Source: Coemansia sp. RSA 922
Taxonomy: Eukaryota > Kickxellomycota > Kickxellomycetes > Kickxellales > Kickxellaceae
Length of the DNA stretch: 17,695 bases
NCBI GenBank assembly: GCA_027577415.1
Contig: JANBQS010000450.1
Coordinates: 1-17,695, forward strand
Reading direction: 5' to 3'
The notes below the pieces were generated by a model. That model saw nothing but the letters and a program-made list of their open reading frames with translations. It did not search any database and was not told the DNA's origin. Shown here piece by piece: positions 8,644-15,597 of this stretch (the first letter of the stretch is position 1; each line of letters begins with the position of its first letter). A program made the translations under genes and the position numbers.

Positions 8644-9102
8644 CTACTCGGTACGTGGACGTTTTGCAGCATCACTAGACTCTGTATCATCGACTTCCAT
8701 AGCAGAAGTTTCAGCGACATCCATAGCAGAGGTATCTTCCTCCTCTTCTTCGTCGACTTCTTCGATATCTTCATCTTCGTCGGCGGATTTAACTTTTTTC
8801 TTTTCCTTTGTCTTGATAGCAAAGGCGTCGAGATCGGCTTTCAATCTGTCGATAAAGTCGGCGAGTCCAATAGCCTCTAGAGCCTTTAGTACGTCCTGGG
8901 TCATGATGGTTTTGTGGCCAGACTCACGGGCGCAGTCGTTGGCTGTTGCGGCCAAGTAGCTGACGAATACGGTGGATGCCTTGGCTACACCATGACGGGC
9001 TTCTTTTTGGATGGATATGTTTTCGGGTAAACTAGATTTAATGAATCTGGTGAGTACGGCTTTGGGAAAGTCCAAATCTTCGATCGTGGTAGTATCAGAC
9101 AT
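8644..9102 (-). CDS. DPB4: DNA polymerase epsilon histone-fold subunit Dpb4 / POLE3 (CHRAC17-type)
   Basis: The protein has 152 residues. It is the H2B-like histone-fold partner of Dpb3/POLE4 in DNA polymerase epsilon, and in many eukaryotes it is also shared with an ISWI/CHRAC remodelling complex. The fold covers about residues 10-95. DFPKAVLTRFIKSSLP is helix 1, ISIQKEARHGVAKASTVFVSYLAATAND is helix 2 with the family's KEAR signature, and KTIMTQDVLKALEAIGL is helix 3. After a basic KTKEKKKVK linker comes a long acidic tail, as in human POLE3, ending in a basic KRPRTE. The ATG at 9102 is chosen because it starts directly at the histone fold. An in-frame ATG at 9159 would add a hydrophobic peptide translated from leader sequence. 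It is convergent with the RG-rich gene (75-bp gap) and divergent from ALG9. Confidence 0.9.
   Translation of the reverse strand: MSDTTTIEDLDFPKAVLTRFIKSSLPENISIQKEARHGVAKASTVFVSYLAATANDCARESGHKTIMTQDVLKALEAIGLADFIDRLKADLDAFAIKTKEKKKVKSADEDEDIEEVDEEEEEDTSAMDVAETSAMEVDDTESSDAAKRPRTE
8696..8743 (-). repeat. Imperfect 24-nt duplication in the Dpb4 acidic tail
   Basis: The plus strand shows two adjacent units that both begin TCCATAGCAGA (8696 and 8720). They encode TSAMDVAE and TSAMEVDD in the acidic tail. This looks like length variation in a disordered tail and has no catalytic meaning. Confidence 0.6.
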
Positions 9103-9310
9103 TATGTGGTATATGATAATTGTAGTTATAAGGTAAATAAGGGCGAAAACTAGGTTCATTTTGTGTGGGTTTGAAGGTTGGAAAGTATTGTGGGCGGGAG
9201 GGGGTGATTTAAGAAAGTGTGGAACTTGAAATCCAACAGCTTGGTAGGGGGATTTTTTTTCTTTCCTCAGTTTTAATTTTAATTTGTTATTTTTTTTATT
9301 GTGCGTGTGA
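9103..9310. promoter_or_regulatory. Short divergent promoter between DPB4 and ALG9
   Basis: Only 208 bp separate the two start codons. The spacer has a GC-rich core GGGCGGGAGGGGG (9192-9204) and a second AGGGGG near 9246. Both contain AGGGG, the stress-response element core bound by Msn2/4-type zinc fingers in yeasts. A long T-run lies at 9251-9300. No TATA box is visible, as expected for housekeeping genes. Confidence 0.45.
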
Positions 9311-10990
9311 ATGAGGCCAAGACACGGCGTCAAACAAGAGTATGTGCCGTCACTCAGTCTCGCGTTCGGCATACTCTCTGTCATACGGATAGTGGGAGCA
9401 CTAAAGTCGCCAATAATGGATTGCGATGAAGTGTTTAATTACTGGGAACCCTTGCATTTCCTCCATTTCGGGTGGGGCAAACAGACGTGGGAGTACGCGC
9501 CCCAGTACGCGCTCCGGTCATACGGGTACCTAGAGCTACACCGAGTGCTCATACTGTTGATGAGCTTTGTTGGACTCGGCACACGCATACAGGCATTCTA
9601 CGCAGTGCGTTTGGCTTTAGGAATCGGCTGTGCGTTTTGCGAGGCTGTGTTTGTGCGGGCTGTGGCTCGACATGTGGACCGAAGGGTGTCGAATTATACG
9701 CTGCTGGGGCTGGCGGGTATGGCGGGCATGTTTCATTCGGGGGCGGCGCTTCTGCCGTCTTCGTTTGCCATGTGCTGGGCCATGCTGGGATCGGCGGCTG
9801 CGATGAGTAGGCCTGGGACTAGGCGCAGAGTGGGCTGCGCCGTGTGTGCCTTTGCTGTGGCCGTCGTATGGGGGTGGCCGTACTCTGCCGTAGTGGCATT
9901 GCCCTTTGTTGTTGAGGAGATTGTTGAGCGTCGTGAGTTCCTGTTAAACTCAATGGCTATAGGAGTATGTGCTGTTGTGGTGACTGCGGGTTTGGCGGCG
10001 GCTATTGACTCGTGGTACTATGGATCCTGGGTGCTGGCGGGATGGAACCAGATCGCCTACAATGTACTGGGGCGTGGTGGCGACTCCACATTGTATGGCA
10101 CAGAGCCGTGGTACTTTTACGTCAAAAACGGGCTGCTCAACGCCAACATCGTCGTTGTTCTCGCCATAGTCTGTCTGCCACTGTGGACTGTCTCCTGGCT
10201 TGCCCTGCGCTTGGCTGGCAGACGTGGGGATGCGGATCACTGGCGACTTTTGTTCCGGGTTCTGCCGTTCTACGTGACCCTAGGCGTGTTTTCCCTGCAG
10301 CCGCACAAGGAAGAGCGGTTCCTGAGTATCGTCTACCCACACATGTGCTTCAACGCGGCTGTCTCCCTGTCGTTGTTGCGCCCGCTCTATAGTTCTCCGC
10401 GCCTGGGATACCTGGTGCTATGTGTGGCGGGTATCGTTGGAGCGCTGCGGATGGCTGCGTTGGTGCAGTACTACGCCGCACCCACGCACGCGTTCCGGCA
10501 ACTGCCTGCTGCCTACATGTCTGAGCGTGTCGTGTGCATGGGCAGTGACTGGTACCGGTTCCCATCCTCGTTTTGGTTGCCGCACAACTACCGTCTGCAG
10601 CTTGTTGAGTCAGCATTTGATGGACACTTGCCTGGCGATTTTACTCCCTCGTGGATCTCTGGCTCTACTAGGGCGTCGACTGCCATGAGGCGCGATGACT
10701 TTAACTCAATGAACAGATGGGAACCCGCCCACGCTATCTTGTCGAATATGACTACTGAGGTCTGTGACTACATCGTTGATGTCGAGTATCCAGAAAGAAG
10801 TCTGCCGATGGAAGGAGCGTGGAAAACAGTCGCACAGTGTGTGCCTATTCTGGATACCGAACATACTCCGCTATTAGCACGCGTCGTTTATATCCCACCC
10901 ATCCTTGCTAACTTTTGGCCGTGGAAGCAGCAGTGGGGTCAAATATGTGTCTATGAAAACCTGATGACATCATCAACACCTTCCCCCTGA
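9311..10990 (+). CDS. ALG9: ER alpha-1,2-mannosyltransferase ALG9 (GT22 family)
   Basis: A 559-residue polytopic ER membrane protein. It transfers mannose from dolichyl-phosphate-mannose to the lipid-linked oligosaccharide that becomes N-glycans (in yeast it adds the seventh and ninth mannoses). The length is close to yeast Alg9. Near the N-terminus, DCDEVFNYWEPLHF (37-50) holds the acidic luminal pair of GT22 enzymes, and QTWEYAPQYALRS (58-70) is the ALG9 signature. Several hydrophobic segments follow between about 80 and 400. HKEERFLSIVYP near 332-343 is the second family hallmark. The luminal C-terminal part has the ALG9-specific RFPSSFWLPHNYRLQ and FDGHLPGDF elements near 416-445. These separate it from ALG12, PIGB and PIGZ. 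The frame is continuous with no intron or damage seen, and the ATG at 9311 is the first in frame. Confidence 0.95.
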   Translation: MRPRHGVKQEYVPSLSLAFGILSVIRIVGALKSPIMDCDEVFNYWEPLHFLHFGWGKQTWEYAPQYALRSYGYLELHRVLILLMSFVGLGTRIQAFYAVRLALGIGCAFCEAVFVRAVARHVDRRVSNYTLLGLAGMAGMFHSGAALLPSSFAMCWAMLGSAAAMSRPGTRRRVGCAVCAFAVAVVWGWPYSAVVALPFVVEEIVERREFLLNSMAIGVCAVVVTAGLAAAIDSWYYGSWVLAGWNQIAYNVLGRGGDSTLYGTEPWYFYVKNGLLNANIVVVLAIVCLPLWTVSWLALRLAGRRGDADHWRLLFRVLPFYVTLGVFSLQPHKEERFLSIVYPHMCFNAAVSLSLLRPLYSSPRLGYLVLCVAGIVGALRMAALVQYYAAPTHAFRQLPAAYMSERVVCMGSDWYRFPSSFWLPHNYRLQLVESAFDGHLPGDFTPSWISGSTRASTAMRRDDFNSMNRWEPAHAILSNMTTEVCDYIVDVEYPERSLPMEGAWKTVAQCVPILDTEHTPLLARVVYIPPILANFWPWKQQWGQICVYENLMTSSTPSP

Positions 10991-11114
10991 TCCCACATAA
11001 ATGTCATACGACTTTTTTATGCGCTCTAGAACCAAAAAAAAACGAAAATAAGCATTATTTTATCTTTTTCTCTCTTTTTGTTCAAACGAAACTTTATATA
11101 TTATATACAAAAAA
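10991..11114 (+). promoter_or_regulatory. Short A/T-rich promoter and leader of the CBS-domain gene
   Basis: Only 124 bp lie between the ALG9 stop and the next ATG. The spacer has pyrimidine-rich TTTTTCTCTCTTTTTG (11065-11080) and ends in ACAAAAAAATG, a favourable fungal start context. The TATATATTATATA run at 11095-11107 is too close to the ATG to be a useful TATA box. Confidence 0.4.
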
Positions 11115-12305
11115 ATGTCTTTTGATAACCACCATCCCGGACTCGGCGCCACTACTCACTGGCTTTCTATTCAGGCCAAGGACCTAGTGGAGAACCAACA
11201 TGTCATTCAAGTAAACTCCAACTCTACTATTGAGCATGCCTGCGATATACTTATTAAACACGATATCCAGTCAGTTCCACTCTTTGACCAAGAGACCCAG
11301 ACCTACGTAGGTATGTTTGATCTCCACGATTTAGCCACCTACATTCTACTCAAGCGCAGCGACCACGATAATGACTCTTCCGCGGTTCAGATACAAGCAG
11401 CCGCCGCAAGAAGCAGTGCCAGCGGGTTAGCCAGGGATGCCATTATGATGGGCAAAAGAGACTCTGTCAGCTTGCTTTCGGACATGTCACATATGAATCC
11501 ATTCTACTCGGTACTGCCAGAAACTACTTTAGCCCAGGTAGTAGCCGTATTTGCGCGCGGAACACACCGTGTGGCTGTAATGGACGGTAACAAGATTCGT
11601 GGTATATTATCGCAGACTCGAGTAATCCGTTATTTCTTCGAACACTGCACCGAGTCACTTACGGCCAGCGAATCCCGACTACTAGATACTCCACTCCGTC
11701 ACCTGGGCCTAGTAACTAACGACGTGGTTAAAGTCAAGCCCAATTCGCCTGTTATCCAGGCTCTAGCACTACTAGAACGTTGGCGCATTTCTTCCCTAGC
11801 TATAGTCGATGAGGATGACCGTATTGCTGGTAACCTCTCTGTTGCTGATGTCAAGTATCTAGCCAAGCAACGTCGCCTTGCCTCGGGTACTTGCATGGAG
11901 CTTGTGCAGGCTGCGAGGTTTGTTCAGGGTATGCGCGATGGCAGAGATCGCGCAGCGGTGTTTTCTGTCAGACCGGAGGCTACGCTCAGGTACGCGCTCA
12001 CTAAGCTTATCGCTACCGGCGCACATCGCGTTTGGGTCACGGAGCCGCGTGGCACGGAGGAGAGAATGCGTAGCGGGTCTATTAGCATTGGTGCTGACCC
12101 TACCCCGCCAATGCCTATGCGTCGTGCGTCGGTCAGCAGCACGTCTTCACAGACTGTTCCTATCGCCCCGCAGCACTATGCTGGCTCGTTCAATGACAAG
12201 GTCTGTGGCGTAGTCAGTCTCACCGACATCCTGCGTCTACTAACCGATACTGCGCCCAATCAACCTGAATTGAACCCTGAACTTAACTATGCTTCAATGG
12301 ACTAG
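11115..12305 (+). CDS. Protein with four CBS domains (Sds23 / AMPK-gamma type)
   Basis: A 396-residue soluble protein with two tandem CBS pairs. CBS1 is at about 27-80 (VIQVNSNSTIEHACDILIKH then VGMFDLHDLATYILL), CBS2 about 130-175 (ETTLAQVVAVFARGTHRVAV then GILSQTRVIRYF). CBS3 is at about 204-250 (PNSPVIQALALLERWRISSLAI then GNLSVADVKYLAK), CBS4 about 282-378 (EATLRYALTKLIATGAHRVWV then CGVVSLTDILRLL). Such Bateman pairs bind adenine nucleotides and act as energy sensors. The best-known fungal four-CBS proteins are Snf4, the AMPK gamma subunit, and Sds23/Moc1, a phosphatase-linked starvation factor. The sequence does not look like close Snf4, so Sds23-like is my weak preference. CBS4 is split by a ~46-residue Ser/Pro-rich loop (312-359) with an RRASVSS phosphorylation-type site at 336-342. 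No introns. It ends 34 bp from the convergent GTPase. Confidence 0.85.
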   Translation: MSFDNHHPGLGATTHWLSIQAKDLVENQHVIQVNSNSTIEHACDILIKHDIQSVPLFDQETQTYVGMFDLHDLATYILLKRSDHDNDSSAVQIQAAAARSSASGLARDAIMMGKRDSVSLLSDMSHMNPFYSVLPETTLAQVVAVFARGTHRVAVMDGNKIRGILSQTRVIRYFFEHCTESLTASESRLLDTPLRHLGLVTNDVVKVKPNSPVIQALALLERWRISSLAIVDEDDRIAGNLSVADVKYLAKQRRLASGTCMELVQAARFVQGMRDGRDRAAVFSVRPEATLRYALTKLIATGAHRVWVTEPRGTEERMRSGSISIGADPTPPMPMRRASVSSTSSQTVPIAPQHYAGSFNDKVCGVVSLTDILRLLTDTAPNQPELNPELNYASMD

Positions 12306-12339
12306 AGTTTGTTTATCCTTTAAGAATATGAAAGATTTA

Positions 12340-13023
12340 TTACATAATCACACACATTGATTTGTCAGTGGTATCGCCATCCTCCACATCGTTGCCGCTT
12401 CCGCCTCGGGTCTTGTTGGCGACGCATACGGATTTGATAAACAGCTCTTCAATGTTTATGCCCTCGCGAGCCGACGTCTCCACGTAGGAACACCCAAACT
12501 TGGTCGCCAGTTCTTGTGCCTCCTTTGTAGATACCTGGCGTTCGTCTTTTAGATCGCTCTTATTACCGACCAGAACAATGCCCACAGAATCGACGCCAGT
12601 TTGTTCTAAAATCTTGTCTCGGATCACCTGTGCGATCTCAAAACTCCGACGAAAGTTCACCGAAAAAGCAATAACATACACGTCCATTGATCCAACGTAT
12701 GTCGAGTCCAACAATGAAGTCTCATCCTACAGTATAAATTCATTTTTTTTCCACACAATAATATTAAGTACTCCCCTCATCAATTAAGTATGCAAGATTA
12801 TTCTCATCTTACAAACAATGAAACTTACCTGACCAGTGGTATCTGATATAGACAGATTATATTCTTTATCGTTGACTTTAATCTTTTTGTTGTAACTGGC
12901 ACTGACTGTTGGAAAATATCTTTCGTCATAGTCTCCTTTTATGAACCGTGCTATAACTGAACTTTTTCCTACTCCAACTCCACCAAGTACAACGACATTT
13001 CTATCTAAACGAGTAGTAGACAT
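12340..13023 (-). CDS. Ras/Rheb-like small GTPase with CAAX box (two exons)
   Basis: Exon 1 runs 13023 to 12829 and exon 2 runs 12726 to 12340, giving 193 residues. The phase-0 intron (12828-12727, 102 bp) starts GTAAGT and ends CTGTAG. Removing it restores the G3 motif DTTGQ|DE. G1 is GGVGVGKSS (14-22), the switch I threonine is T39, G3 is 61-65, G4 is NKSD and G5 is ETSA. The C-terminal CVIM is a CAAX box of the farnesylated type. Using Ras numbering (offset 4), position 12 is Val and position 59 is Thr, while Gln61 is kept. The effector loop YFPTVSASY differs from Ras YDPTIEDSY at positions 33, 37 and 38. The tail before the CAAX is acidic, with no polybasic patch or nearby extra cysteine, as in Rheb-like proteins. 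Ras superfamily membership is certain. The subfamily (Rheb-like or a divergent Ras) is uncertain. Confidence 0.9.
12727..12828 (-). other. Spliceosomal intron of the small GTPase gene
   Basis: The minus strand reads CAG|GTAAGTTT at the 5' site and TATACTGTAG|GATGAG at the 3' site, with a TACTTAAT branch-like motif. The intron splits the G3 motif between the catalytic-site Gln and the following Asp, and reading through it gives an early stop. Confidence 0.9.
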
Positions 13024-13146
13024 TTCCAACAAAAAAAAAAAACAAAAAAACAAAAACAAAATTCGAATTAAAAAAGAGTAATTAGAAAAAAGATAAAATA
13101 AAATAAAACCGCAGCGGAAAAAAGATATAAAAGATAAAAAAAAAAA
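13024..13146 (-). promoter_or_regulatory. T-rich leader/promoter tract of the small GTPase, with CCGCAGCGG
   Basis: Seen from the gene, the 120 bp before the ATG are almost entirely T with few interruptions, a poly(dA:dT) nucleosome-excluding promoter type. The single GC-rich interruption is CCGCAGCGG (13109-13117). It is an everted CGG pair spaced by three bases, a form recognised by some Zn2Cys6 factors. Confidence 0.45.
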
Positions 13147-13828
13147 GCGGACCACAAGGGCCTAGACACTTTTACTAAGCCTATCACGGGGCCAGTCATA
13201 TCTCCGAGCCAAAAAGGAAGGAAAAAATCACCCATGGACTTTGGAAAGAGAGAATGTTTACACTTCTTACAAAGAAACCAATGCCCCCTTTTAGATATCC
13301 TACTTTCACCAGCCTTTCAAAAAAAAAGAACCGGATATTGAAGAATGTCTTAGTGCCCGTGTGCCGGACCAAGTTTTGCACTCTCATTGTTGGCTGCCTC
13401 AATAGTCACCCACTTTTATTGGACAAGATACTCAGCCACCAACTGTGCGAGTGTGACCAAGTGCCTATCACGAAAGAGCAAAGCATTAGTAACGAAAATG
13501 ATAAATAAGCCGTCAGCATTGTCACTGATATGATTGTGCATTTGTATAGCCTACTAACCAAGTTCCCACGCCAGTGCTCTCGATATAATTGATTGCCAAT
13601 TCACCCGAACACTAGTGAGCAACCAAAGAATTAGGCTTGAGTGCGTAGGTGCTCAGGGGCTTGCCACCAGTTTAAATTCATTTTACAATTACACCTAGAG
13701 AACATCAATAGAAAGCCATCTATATATTCTTCTTCCTTGGTACTATTTCACAATATAGGAAAAGCATTGCCATAGCACCATTGTTTGATATTCACGAGTT
13801 TAATCCAATCTGTCAGTGTCGACCGCGG

Positions 13829-13836
13829 TATAAATA
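13829..13836 (+). promoter_or_regulatory. Orphan TATA box (TATAAATA) with no recognised gene
   Basis: A consensus TATAAATA in a GC-flanked setting (CCGCGG before, GGGG after) resembles the other TATA boxes of this window. An ATG follows at 13890, 54 nt after it, but it opens only a 31-codon frame (to 13985, with a CHLCH pattern near its start). I could not extend this by any sensible GT-AG splice. It may drive a very small peptide, a non-coding RNA or a decayed gene. Confidence 0.35.
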
Positions 13837-14420
13837 GGGGACATCAAAGCCAACAGTTGCTGCTGTTGCATTGTTTGTCACAGAGCGACATGAAAAAGCT
13901 TTATCTTTGCCATTTATGCCACTCCTTTATCAGAGGGGCGTACGCCTTTAAACAATATCAAACATTGTGCTACATCTTACTCTAGTTTGTAAAATTTTCA
14001 TTTTGGTGTATTGTTGCAATAGTCGATTGTAGACATATTGCGCAATTACTGTCTATCTAAATATAACATATACGGACTTTTTTTTTTACCTATTGCGATA
14101 AGACCTTTGTTTGTTAAATACAAGCCTGCCATCGAGAAGGAGCAAAGTATACATTGAGAGACACGAGCACTACTTTTCTCCTCGCATATTTGTTGGATTC
14201 AATTCACCTGCATCTTGTTATACTTTAATTTTGCAGCCCACGGAAAGCCATATATACTACTATTGCAAAGATGGTTTTAGTTTATTCAAGTTGCCGTGTG
14301 ACCATATAAGCCTTGACCATAAAAGATGGCCCCATTAGCAAGTAAAAGTTAGTAAACTACTCCTGCAATTGATGGATTTTCACAAACATGAAGTGCATGG
14401 GAAGTTGTCGCTGGGCCATT

Positions 14421-14651
14421 AACCACATAGATCCGAGTTCATTAACAGAAAACCCCATTACTGAGATTAATGCTCATAATCTTACAAAGTAGTCCGTACA
14501 TGCTGCAAAGAAACCACATGTGGAGTTGACAATCATCAACAAACGACAACAAGGTGGCATGTCAGATAAGTAGCGGGTTTCCAGTTTAAAAGTCTGGATA
14601 TGGCGATCGTACCAGCTTTCTACGACATGTATCCACAAGAAAACCACATGG
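14421..14651. promoter_or_regulatory. Three AACCACAT motifs upstream of the secreted-protein gene
   Basis: AACCACAT occurs at 14421-14428, 14512-14519 and 14642-14649. The second copy is part of the perfect 10-bp palindrome CCACATGTGG (14514-14523), which contains an E-box-type CACATGTG. The spacing is about 91 and 130 bp. A candidate upstream activating or repressing region. Confidence 0.35.
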
Positions 14652-14722
14652 TAAAATTCTAAAAAAAAAAGGAGTCGCCGATCCCCTCCTTTCTAATTCG
14701 GGGGATGTTTGTGGACGACGAT

Positions 14723-14736
14723 TGCCAATCTTGGCA
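14723..14736. promoter_or_regulatory. Palindrome TGCCAA-TC-TTGGCA
   Basis: Two perfect 6-bp arms are separated by two bases, about 123 bp before the TATA box at 14859. The symmetry suggests a dimeric DNA-binding factor. Each arm also contains a CCAA core. Confidence 0.35.
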
Positions 14737-14858
14737 CTTCCTTTTTGGAGACGATGTCTGAAAATGGACCGTCGCGTGCTCTTACTTTTTTTTGGCTGCT
14801 TTGCAGCCCATGTTAGGGGCTACCAAGCAGATGAACAACAACTTGGCAGGAGCCTGGG

Positions 14859-14866
14859 TATAAATA
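14859..14866 (+). promoter_or_regulatory. TATA box (TATAAATA) of the secreted-protein gene
   Basis: A consensus TATAAATA preceded by GGG. Transcription would start near 14890-14900. The following 150 bp are pyrimidine-rich (CCACCTCCTCTCTAACTACC), a common type of leader in highly expressed fungal genes. Confidence 0.65.
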
Positions 14867-15044
14867 CCATCTACCCGGCATCAGGGCAGCCACACTTTAT
14901 ATCTGCACATTGATTTCCACCTCCTCTCTAACTACCACATCCCCTACTTTATTTCGCCCCACGCTTACCTCGCCTCGCATACCTCCGTCTTTTCTGCCCA
15001 CACGCACATTCATTTTTTAACGACACTTTGTAAACCAACCTACT

Positions 15045-15362
15045 ATGCGTCTCTATATCGTACTCGCTCTCCTCAGCTACTTGGTGGCGCTCGTATATGC
15101 TGGCCCTATGAATGACTATGTTTATTTAAGCAATAGCGCTTACAAATACAAAAGCAAGGCGTATTATCAGTCGAAAACTTTGTGTATAAATGTCGACAAA
15201 GCCTTCAACAGGAAAGATACTATAATCGTGACTCAGGGAAGATCGGTAGAGCTATATGCGGGTGCGAACTGCAAGAACAAGTTCCATACCACTGAAAGGA
15301 GTTTCGGATCCGCTGTTTGGAATCATCATGCTATCATGTCGTTCAAGGTTCGCTCCAAATAG
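15045..15362 (+). CDS. Small secreted protein with one cysteine pair
   Basis: The protein has 105 residues. The first 19 form a clear signal peptide (MRLYIVLALLSYLVALVYA, cleavage expected before Gly20). The mature part is about 86 residues, basic and Tyr/Lys-rich at its start (YLSNSAYKYKSKAYY). It has only two cysteines, C47 and C76, likely one disulfide. The pattern C...DTIIVTQGRSVELYAGANC...IMSFKV looks like a small beta-sandwich, faintly reminiscent of crystallin-like secreted domains, but this is a weak impression. The family is not recognised. Small size, secretion, TATA box and an isolated position after 2 kb of non-coding DNA suit a regulated extracellular protein, for example a wall-associated, antimicrobial or host-contact protein. 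No enzymatic motif or membrane anchor is present. Confidence 0.75.
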   Translation: MRLYIVLALLSYLVALVYAGPMNDYVYLSNSAYKYKSKAYYQSKTLCINVDKAFNRKDTIIVTQGRSVELYAGANCKNKFHTTERSFGSAVWNHHAIMSFKVRSK

Positions 15363-15511
15363 ACGCCTTAACTACAACTCTCTATCAATATACTTTCTCT
15401 TCAACTATTGTTTGTTCCACAGCGCTGACGCGACATGCATGTCCCAATTTGATCACACACGATTTGTTTCACATTTCCTTTGACCACAATAGGAACAAGG
15501 GATGCATGTGA

Positions 15512-15519
15512 TATATAAA
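15512..15519 (+). promoter_or_regulatory. TATA box (TATATAAA) of the F-box-like gene
   Basis: A consensus TATATAAA lies 78 bp before the ATG at 15598. It falls inside the longest possible frame (which could start at 15502). It therefore argues against that start and in favour of the ATG at 15598, since the transcript would begin near 15545. Confidence 0.6.
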
Positions 15520-15597
15520 GCTGACATTCCGATAAAAAAAATCAAGCTTGTCATGGCTTTTCTTTATCTCTATTCCAATTCTCATTATTTATTTACT

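Larger units (their letters stand above)
13147..14858. other. Long AT-rich region without a convincing gene
   Basis: Short open frames at 13254-13508, 13785-13985 and 14111-14338 show no domain, codon pattern or conserved look. No transposon ends, tRNA or long repeat were recognised. Items noted inside are an orphan TATAAATA (13829-13836), three AACCACAT motifs between 14421 and 14650, and a palindrome at 14723-14736. The last two probably belong to the upstream control region of the secreted-protein gene at 15045. Confidence 0.5.

Noticed and set aside
9103..9384. N-terminal extension of Dpb4 from ATG at 9384 or 9159
   Set aside because: The extra sequence is unlike any Dpb4, is hydrophobic or low complexity, and overlaps the ALG9 start. 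The histone fold begins directly after the ATG at 9102.
13254..13508. 84-codon frame upstream of the GTPase
   Set aside because: No domain or promoter was seen, and an overlapping antisense frame is similar in length. The composition looks like AT-rich non-coding DNA.
14722..14913. 63-codon frame with a hydrophobic segment (VLLLFFGCFAAHVRG)
   Set aside because: It overlaps the palindrome and TATA box of the secreted-protein gene, and its start is part of the promoter; coincidental.
15502..15597. Longer start of the F-box-like protein
   Set aside because: A consensus TATA box lies within this stretch and the added residues do not belong to the F-box segment.
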